Shown: positions 10,301 to 19,800 of the stretch, in pieces
How positions within the stretch are numbered: the first letter of the stretch is position 1
How the letters are laid out: every line of letters starts with the position of its first letter
Source: Prorocentrum cordatum
Lineage: Eukaryota; Sar; Dinophyceae; Prorocentrales; Prorocentraceae
Direction of reading: 5' to 3'
Assembly (NCBI GenBank): GCA_963575745.1
Contig: CAUYUJ010011581.1
Span: 1 to 25,000, forward strand
Length of the DNA: 25,000 nt
Translations under genes and position numbers: made by a program
The notes under the pieces: generated by a model
The model's input: only the letters and a program-made list of their open reading frames with translations
Told to the model about the DNA's origin: nothing
Database searches by the model: none

Positions 10301-13300
10301 ACGATGCTCCAGACCGCCCATTACAGAGTATCATTTGGAAGATCCACAGTGCCTTTAAACGGTCCTCCAAAGAACGACGGACAACAGTCACATGCGTCCC
10401 AGAAGCTCGCATCTGTGCAGTTCGTGGGTCCCCAGGCCCAAGAATGTAAACAGGGGTGCGGCAGCGACAGAGGCACTTAAAATTGTAGCCAGAATGGCGC
10501 GGCTGCAAAATTAACCAAAAGCCCCTAATGGACGTCACTATACTGGACCCCCCAGTTGCCCTCGGAAATGGCGACAGCTCGCAGATCGCAGCCGCCAGGG
10601 AGGGCGAGGTCTCGTTCTGATTTGCGCAGGACGTTATTATGTTGGACCCCCAGCAGCCCTCGGAAGTGACAACAATGGCAGCAGTTTTCACAGTTCGCAG
10701 CCCCCAGGGACGGCGAGGTCTGATTCTGATGCGCGCAGGACGTCACTGGGCTGGACCCCTAGCAGCCTTCGAAAGTGGCGACAGTTTCGCAGTTCGCCAG
10801 CCCTTGGGGACGGCGAGGTCTCCTTCTGATGTGCATAGGACGCCACTATGTTTGACCCCCCAGCAGCCCTCGAAAGTGGCGACGGTTTCGCAGTTCGCAG
10901 CCCCCAGGGACGGCGAGGTCTCATTCTGATGTGCTTAGGACGTCACTTGGCTGGACCCCCAGCAGCCCTCAAAGGTGGCGACAATGTCGCAGTCCGCAGC
11001 CCCCAGGGGCCGCGAGGTATCGTTCTGATGTGCACAGGACGTCACTATGCTGTGTTGAACCCCAGCAACCCTCGAAAGTGGCGATAATGCCGCGAGGTCT
11101 CATGCTGTTTCGTGTAGGACATCATTATACTTGACCTCCAGCAGCCCTCGAAGTGGCGACAATGTCGCCAGCGTCGGCGAGGTCTCATGCTGATGTGCGT
11201 AGGACGTCACTATGCTTGACTCTCCAGCATCGCTCAAATGTGGCGACGGTTTCGCAGTTCGCAGCCCCCCGGGACGGTGAGGTCTCATCCCGATGTGCAT
11301 AGGACATCATTATGTTGGGACCCCCAGCAGCCCTCGAAAGTGGCGACAGTTTCGCCGTTCGCAGCCCCCAGGGACGGCGGTCCCATTCTGATGTGCTTAG
11401 GACGTCATTACGTTGGACCCCCAGCAGCCTCGAACGAAGCGATAGCTTTGCAGTTTGCAGCCCCCAGGGGCGGCGAGGTTTCATTCTGATGTGCGCAGGA
11501 TGTCACTGCACTGGAACCCTCAACAGCCCTCGAAGGTGGCAACGGTGCCACAGTTCGGCAGCCCCTAGGGACGGCGAGGTTTCATTCCGATGTGCGCAGG
11601 ACGTCGCGATGCTGGACCCCCCAGGAGCCCACGAAGTGGCGACAGTTTCACACTTTGAGCGGCGACCGTTGCGCAGTTCGCAGCGTCCCAGGGAGCAGCG
11701 GAGGAGAAGGCAGGAGAAAGGGGGATGGTAATGAAAACGACTGGATATCATAATTAGTGCTCTTTTCAAAGCGAGAACCCAAGACAGGAGGGTTGGGAAT
11801 GATTCTCTATGAAAATCAGTCCGTGGGAGCGGGGTGAAGGTCTCATTCTGACGCGCATAGGACGCCGCTATGTTTGACCCCCCAGCAGTACTCGAAAGTG
11901 GCGACGGTTGCGCAGTTGGCAGCCCCCAGGGACGGCGAGGTATCGTTATGATGTTCGTCGTAGGACGCCACTATGCTGCACCCCCCAGCAGCCCTCGAAA
12001 GTGGGAACAGTGCCGCAGTTCGCAGCCCCCAAGGACGGCGAGGTCTCGTTCTGATGTGCGTAGGACGTCACTGTGCTGGACCCCCCAGCAGCCTCAAAAG
12101 TGGCGTCGCGGCGGTTTCACATTTCGAGCAGCGACAGTTGCGCAAGTCGCTGCCTCCCAGGGAGCAGCGCAGGAGAAGGCAGGAGGAGGGGGGAGGCAAA
12201 GGAGAAGGAGTGGATAACACAGCATTTGTTTGAAACGAGGACCCCACACAGGAGGGTCCCGAATGATCCAGGATGAAAAGTCAGTCCCGGGAAACGGGGC
12301 TAGACCTCTGGGGAGTTGCGTTGTGAGAACACGACGTCGGACGTTTGGGTTGCAGGGGTTGCCCGCGCAGAGCTCGGTGCAGAAAACGACGAAGAGCGAT
12401 GTGATGCCCAGGAGGGGCACGGAGGCAAGAGGGGGAGGGAGAGAGATCAGGACGTCAGGCGGTCGTGGCGGCAATCTCCTCGGTGACGGGACCTCTCCCT
12501 GCGGCTTCCTCGAGGCGCTGTTCGGAGTATGCTGGGGCATCCTGGGTCCTGCTCCAAGAGGCAGCATGAATGATAGGGCGGAGGCGGAAGATGCAGAGGG
12601 GACACAAGGGCGCCCTCGAGGAGGCGAAGTGATTCGCGCTTCGCGGTTCGGCTCCAGTTGTTCCTCATCCTCCTCTTCTCCCCTGGGGGTTTAGCGCGAG
12701 AGCGCGAAGCTGTTCGCGCTCCGCGCCGCGCGAGAGCGCGAAGGGAGGCGCCCTTGGGACAAGGAGGGTGGAGGAGCAGTACCGCCGCAGCGGCAGGAGT
12801 GCGTGCGAGGGACGGCGAGGGCCGCCGCCTCGAGTGGCCAACCCCTGCTGATCCTCTGCTCGGCACTGCCGGCGACAGGGGTCCCTCCCTCCCTCCCCAC
12901 TCTTACCCTCTCCTCCTCCTCCTCCTCCTCCTCCTCCTCCTCCTCCTCCTATCCTTATTCCTTATTAGAATATACTCCTACTCCCCCCTCAGGCCGGCAG
13001 ATAGCGGGCGCATCCGGGTGGTCCCATCCTAACCTGTAAAAAACAATACAAAATCAACATTTTTCTTATTTTTTCCTCTCGACATGGACGTCCTGTCGTC
13101 CACGGCGATAATCCATTGCAAAAAATACCACAAAGAGCACACGCGCGCGTTCATGTCAGAATCCTACCGAACACCGTGTGTTTGCAAGCATTTCAACATA
13201 AAAACATCAAAAACCCAATGCTTTTTCACAAAAATTGTACAAATTTCCCGCCCGGGCTCTCTTGCTGAAATCATAGGAAAACCATAGGAATCTTAAGAAT

Positions 13301-13777
13301 TCTGTCAAATCCAGCGATTTCACGTCATCGCGCGGTGCACTCGCGATGCTCTGTCATGCACCCAGGCCGCGAATCCTGTGCAAAAAATACCACAAAGAGC
13401 ACACTCGCGCGTTCATGTCAGAATCCTACCGAACACCGTGTTTCTGCAAGCATTTCAACATAAAAACATCAAAAACCCAATGCTTTTTCACAAAAATGCT
13501 TTGGGGTGTCCTGTCAGACCGTCGGGCTTCCTCCGGCCACCTCTGGCTTCCTGCGGTGTACCGGGCCATTCTCGACTCGTCTGGCAATGCGTGCGCGGCA
13601 TTCAACACGCGCTCGCCAGTTCCCGTCGGCAACCGCCATCGCGGCCGCATCAGCTGTACCAAACCGGCTGGCCGGTGTGACTTCGGCCCCCAGTTGTGCC
13701 AGCTTTGCTTCTTATGTTGTGGGAGGGCGGGTGGGACTGGGCATGCCATGCTTGACTCGCTCGAGCTGGCTAGCTTG

Positions 13778-13871
<94 letters not shown>

Positions 13872-16800
13872 GCGGAGCGCGCGCGCCGCGGTGGGGCCCC
13901 CCCGCGGGGAACCAGAGCGCGCGCGTCCCCCCGAGCGGGCAGGCACGAAGTCGACGACGCTGGGCTCCTGGGGGCCCTCCGCGGGGCCGTCTTGGAGCTT
14001 CCGCGGCGACCTCCTCTCTCCTCCATCCTCCCCCCCTCCCTCCATCCCTCCCTCCTCCTTCCCTCCTCCCTGCTCCCTCCTCCCTCCTTCCTCCCTCCCT
14101 CCCGCCCTCCTCCCTTCCTCCTCCTCCTCCCTCCTCCCCCCCTCCCTCACACCCTCCCTTCCTCACACCCTCCTCCCTCCTCCCACAAGCTTCCGCTTGT
14201 GGGGCCCTCCGCGGGGCCGTTTTGGCGCCGCAGCGGGCCCGTGCTGCGCCATGCGAGGCAGCCCGTCGCTGCTGTGGCTGGGCGCCTCAGTTCCGTCCGC
14301 GTGCACGCCCTTTGAGGTCTAGCTCCGTGGCTTCACGTCTGCGTCGCCGAGCCTGTCTTCGTGCTGTTGGGCCCGCTCCCCTGCCTGGCCTTCGAGATTG
14401 CGCGACAACAGAACTGATTGAGCCATCCGAGAGCCGACCTCGGACCCGTTTGGAGGACTCCTTTTTGGCAGCTCTGGGAGCCCAGGAAGGGCGTCGGTCG
14501 AACGGGGTAGGACGAGGACAACTCCGTTCCAGAGCGTTCCGAAAAACGCTCTCAGAGCGTTCCAGCACGCTTTGAGAAGGCCGCGGCGCCCGATACATTC
14601 CCCCAGATCCACCGGATATCAGAGATTCTCGATTTATCCTCACCCGGTTGTGTCCTCGTCTTGGCTTCGTCTTGTTTTTTTGTGGTAGCTCTCTGAGAGC
14701 CCGGGAAGGGCGTCGGCGGGATCCCAGGCCTTTGGCATCAATCGTATGTGTGCATTTTTCTCGGCGCGGGCTATCGAGGAGCATCCTGCACCATCGTGCG
14801 AAAGAAAGAAACGAACGAATCCGGAAAAAATGCCCGGCGAGTGGACGTCCGAGCGATGGCGAGCAAGGGCGTCGGCGGGACCCCAGGCCCCGGCCCCCCT
14901 TTCGTCGAGCGAGACCTCTGGAGGGCTTTGGGGAGACCACGGGGGGGGGACAGAGGCAGGAGGGCGATCAAACAGCCGAAGGGGGGGGGGGCGGGGGGGG
15001 GGGGGGGCAAAAGCACAGACAGCACACAGATCATCGCCGGGATGCCCAGGAAGCGAGGGGGAGACGAACCTCCAGAAGACATGGAGAACGATGGGGGAGA
15101 GATGCTTATTCATTTGCGTGTTCCTGGGCGCCTTCGCGAGCACCTCACACGCCTTTGCACCCCTTGCAGGCGGGGGCGGCGGATCACCCCAGCGCTCAGC
15201 GCCACGCTGCCGGCCGTGATCGGCTTCGGCGTCGAGTACGGGCCCATGTGGTTGTCGGACGGGGCTATAGGACGAGGATAAAGACGTTCCAGTGCGTTCC
15301 AGAGTGCTCTCAGAGCGTTCCGGAACGTTTTGAGAAGGCCGCGGCGCACGAGATGTCTTCCAGAGCCGCCGGCTCTCAGAGATTCCCTATCTGTCCTCAC
15401 CCGAATGCATCCTCGTCTTGGCTTCTTCTCAGGTTGGTCACACAGTATTTGCCCACAGTTCCAGCATCCATGATGTACTTCATCTTCATCAACAAGTCCA
15501 TGGCCTCGTCGGTGCGCTCCACCATCTGGGCCAACACGGCGGAGTACGTGAACACTGGGCGCCCGCACGCGAACAAGAGCTACTCCATGAAGGAGGCGTT
15601 CGTGCAGTTCCGCGCCTCGCACTACGTTCCAGCCGTGACGCTGCTGTACCTTGTGATCGTGTACAGCATCTCGAACATCTCGAAGAAGAAACAGCCGCAT
15701 TCACACACACGCTCGGAGGTCCGCGCGAATCCCTTGGTCCAGCGCTGGACCCCTCTGGCAGCGCCTCCGGCGCGCCATCTTTTGCGTGCTCTGCGCGCCA
15801 GGGCGAAGGAGGTCAGCGCCGTCCGAAGAAAACGCGCAGACATCGGAAAGTGTGTGTGTGTTGTGTGTGTGTTGTGTGTGTGTGTCCGTGTTTGTGTGTG
15901 TGTGCGTGCGTGTGCGTGTGCGTGTGCGTGTGCGTGTGCGTGCTTGTTTCTGTGATTGTGGTTGAATCTGTGATTGTGCTTGTGCTTGTGCTTGTGCTTG
16001 TGTTTGCGCCTGTGCCTGTGCCTGTGTCTGTGCCTGTGCCTGTGTCTCTGTGTGTGTGCGCCGGTCGTTTCGTTCTTCCAACATCGGCGGAGCGCTGCCT
16101 ATGGTGATGATCGTCCTCACCGCGGTCTGCTGGATCGTGGCCCCGGTGCTCTTCCGGCCCCCCACCGGGGGCGTCTGGCCCCAGTTCGCCGAGCTGGGCC
16201 ACTTCATCCTGTGCGCCCCGCCCTCCTCGAGGCACCTGCTCCCAGGGAAGGCTGCCTGGGGGCAACGACGAGAGTTTTGAGCGTCGAGGCTTTCGGGCGT
16301 GTTCGTCGATTCTCGGCGCTTCTCCAGCCTCGGGCAGAGCTCTCCGGCAGCCACGCCTCGCCAAGGAGAGAGAGCGTGCCAGGGGTGCCTGGAGATCGTC
16401 CCGAAGGGCCGCCCGCAGACCCGAGCTGTGGCACGAAAACGGGACGACGAGGATCACGGGGGGCAATCGGCTCAGGGGGAAGGCATCGACCCCCAAACGC
16501 CCATTCATGTCTGATAGAGTTAAATCGTGCATGTCCCTCCACAGCATGAATGTTCAAACATGTGTTTCTTTGAAGATATGTAGATATGTATATATATGTG
16601 TGTGTATAAACCGTTGTTCTTAGAATAGTATTTCTAATAATATTAATACAATTAATAAAAGCAATAAGAATAGTACTAGTAATAATGATAATGATAATGA
16701 TCATGATAATACGAATAATAGTAATAATGATAATAATAATAATAGTAATAATAATAATAATAACAATAATAATAATAATTATAATGATAATAGTAGTCGG

Positions 16801-19800
16801 GGGCGATGTGCCGATTATTGTTTGACCCCTTGGGATTATGTTTCCACCACGTTTGCCGTTTCGTCCGAGGTCCGCCCGTAGGGGGACACGCCCGAGCCGA
16901 TGATGGGGGGCCCACCCCGCCCGGGTAACACGAGCGGCCCCGTCGACACCGAGCGGCCCTGTCGACTGCCGATCTGTCGGCGATGTGCTTCGCCGCTTCC
17001 AGGGCGATGTGTTTTCCTCCCCTGAGCTACGATGTTCCAGCCTACTTCAGGCCTTGACCGCCAGAAAACACTGCGAGCACCACGAGAGCACCGGACCCAG
17101 AGGGTTCTCGACATCCCGAGCCCCATGTCGCCGATCTGTCGGCGATGTGCTTCGCCGCTTCCAGGGCGATGTGTTTTCCTCCCCTGAGCTACGAGGTTCC
17201 AGCCTGCTTTAGGTCTTGACCGCCAGAAAGCATTGCGAGCACCACGAGAGCACCGGATCCAGAGGGTTCTCGACATCCGGAGCCCCATGTCGCCGATCTG
17301 TCGGCGATGTGCTTCGCCGCTTCCAGGGCGATGTGTTTTCCTCCCCTGAGCTACGAGGTTCCAGCCTGCTTTAGGCCTTGACCGCCAGAAAGAATTGCGA
17401 GCACCACGAGAGCACCGGATCCAGAGGGTTCTCGACATCCGGAGCCCCATGTCGCCGATCTGTCGGCGATGTGCTTCGCCGCTTCCAGGGCGATGTGTTT
17501 TCCTCCCCTGAGCTACGAGGTTCCAGCCTGCTTTAGGCCTTGACCGCCAGAAAGAATTGCGAGCACCACGAGAGCACCGGATCCAGAGGGTTCTCGACAT
17601 CCGGAGCCCCATGTCGCCGATCTGTCGGCGATGTGCTTCGCCGCTTCCAGGGCGATGTGTTTTCCTCCCTTGAGCTACGAGGTTCCAGCCTGCTTGAGGC
17701 CTTGACCGCCAGAAAGAATTGCGAGCACCAAGGGAGCACCGAGTCTGGAGGGTGCTCACGCGTCGGGCCCTGGGAGGCGATACTCGTTCGACACTGGTTC
17801 GATACTGTTCTAGGTGCTCGAACTTATGTTTGGGATGTGGTCCTCAAGTACGATGGGAACAGCAGACACCCTGAGCCAGTCCCTCCTTGACGCTCCCCCT
17901 GAAGGCGACGACTCTGTACGAGCTTGCCCTGGACCTGGAGCTGAAGAAGGCTCACCGCAGCCCAGGCACGCAGCTCCTTGGCGCCCTGGCGCTCTCGCTG
18001 CTGTACGTGTTCATGTGCGTGACCACCATCTGGGAGCAGATGCCGGCTCCGCTGTTCGCTTGGGCCATCACTTTCTGCGTCAAGGCAGGGCGCTTCCCAA
18101 TCCGCTCGATGTGACTTTGCTTCTGCCGCCTCCTCCTCCTCTCCCGCGCCCCGTCGGAGGTCATGTGCCGCGTGCTGCATGCTGCGATGCTTGTCTAGCT
18201 GCCCACACGCGCGGGGGCAGAGGATGGTGGAGGCGCCTTCCGAGCACTTCGAAGCCCGCCTCGGGCCGACTGCTCGCCGCCACCCGCGCTCTGACTGAAG
18301 CACGGTCCGGCCGACCTGCCGAGATACAGCTCGTCGTTTACCGTGCGTCGTGACACCGGCGCCCCTGCTGCCCGCGAGGCCGGGCCCCGAGGGCTCACAG
18401 TGACTCCTTGCAGCCAGGAGCGTTCTACATGCACACTGTTCATTTCTAATTCTTCGAAGGTTCTTTGGTTTTCTGGGGGGCCAAGATCCTCTCGTTTCTA
18501 ATTCTTCGGTCCTGGGCCTCTTCCTGGCCACTAGGGGGCCAGGAACAATTAGAAACGAGCATAATTAGAAATGAGCACGATTAGAAATGAACGACGTGTA
18601 CAGTGGAGACCCATGCCAAGAAACGCCCTGCTTGCCTACAGGGTGGCCTAGGTTTCTTGGGCGTCGGTGTTTTTGCTGTGGAAAGCGTGACGTTCCCGCA
18701 CCAAAAATCAGTGGACGTCCTGGGGTCTCAGGGTTGGGCTTCTTGTGGGAGGTTTCTTGTGGACCAGCCTCCACTGTAGAGGCTATGTGTTTGTGCTGCC
18801 CGAGAGACGCCTGTTATGTCACTGCTCCGCCGCTTGGCGGATCGCCTTTTACATTAAACGTCAAAGTCGGAAAATCTGATCGATCTGATCTGATGGCGAT
18901 TCCGGCCGGCCCGGTCCGCCTCTCGGCGGTTCAAAGATGGGGCCTTGAGGGATGGGGCCTTGAGGATAGGAACGGGGTCCCAAGCTGAGACTTCATCGTT
19001 TGAGGCCCCTCGTCCTTAGGGCCCCATCTCTCAGGGTTCCAGCCCTGAAACGCCGAGGCCCCACTCCGATATGACGGGAAGCGCCTTCTCGGAACGAGAA
19101 GGTGATGGGAGTTGTTTTAGCATTACTGAATAAGGTATAAATAACGACCTAAGACGCGAGGGACAATTGGCTGCCGGGTGTAAAGATTCATCGCTTGGCG
19201 GATCCCCCTCAAATTGGCCGTTTCGCCTGAGACATCCTCGAAACATTGAAGCCGTGTGGTGAAGACGTCTTTCGTTAAAAATTAGACTCTCGCTAGAGAC
19301 ATCCTCGGAAAACGGCATTCGCGGCATCTTAGCTCGAGGTCTTGTCTCCTCCGTCTCTTCCGTCTCTGAGGTTTCCTCTGTCTCTGAGGTCTCCGTCTCC
19401 CCCGTCTCTGAGGCCTTATCCGTCTCTGAGGTCTCCTCTGTCTCTCCTCCGTCTCCTCCGTCATCCTCCTCCTTCTCCTCTTACCCCTCCTCCTCCTCCT
19501 CCTCCTCCTCCTCCTCCTCCTCCTCCTCCTCCTCCTCCTCCTCCTCCTCCTCCTCATTCTCTTCCTCCTTCATCACGCACGCACGCCGTACATCCCCCCG
19601 CCCGTCACCCCCATAACACATCCAGCACGCACGCTGTACATCCCCCCTCCCGTCGCTCCCATAGCACAACCCTGCACACGCGCGCACACACGCACACAGC
19701 CGCTCACACAGGCACATACACAGGCACGCGCACATACTCGCACGCTCGCACCAGAGTAACCACAGCAACCAAAGGCAATCACAAAGCTCGGAGAAGCAAC

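Larger units (their letters stand above)
8749..15169 (+). other. Intron 10 (about 6.4 kb, GT-AG), tandem-repeat-rich
   Basis: Donor GAGTG/GTTTATTC, acceptor TTTGCACCCCTTGCAG at 15154-15169. Contents in order: purine tract (8879-8998), 90-bp satellite (9100-10050), dispersed pieces (10097-10270), 97-bp satellite (10536-11690 and 11830-12150), GC hairpin (12600-12765), CTC tract (12911-12950), twin 119-bp repeat (13117-13497), TAC array (13777-13870), CCT-rich tract (14020-14190), a family 3 introner copy (about 14497-14670) and G-rich runs (14940-15007). No coding exon is supportable inside it. Confidence 0.75.
16251..17904 (+). other. Intron 13 (about 1.65 kb, GC-AG)
   Basis: Donor GGGAAG/GCTGCC, acceptor CCCCCTGAAG/GCGACG, phase 0; AAGGC-like words lie at both junctions. 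It holds introner copy 4 (16520-16900) and the 162-bp tandem repeat (16968-17755). The first 270 bases show nothing recognisable. Confidence 0.8.

Noticed and set aside
9100-12150. CRISPR-like array
   Set aside because: Units of 90-97 bp repeat in full with no unique spacers; they are ordinary satellites in an intron.
13346-14575. 409-codon + ORF
   Set aside because: Held open by the TAC microsatellite (poly-Thr) and the CCT tract (poly-Pro/Ser); no domain, and it lies within a large intron.
14648-15955. 435-codon + ORF as one exon
   Set aside because: Only 15433-15679 matches the family; the rest is introner, G-rich and TG-rich sequence read through by chance, and skipping it keeps protein continuity.
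16836-17759. 307-codon antisense ORF as a repeat protein gene
   Set aside because: Open only because a 162-bp repeat is divisible by three; no start context, partner exon or known family. Kept as a low-priority finding.
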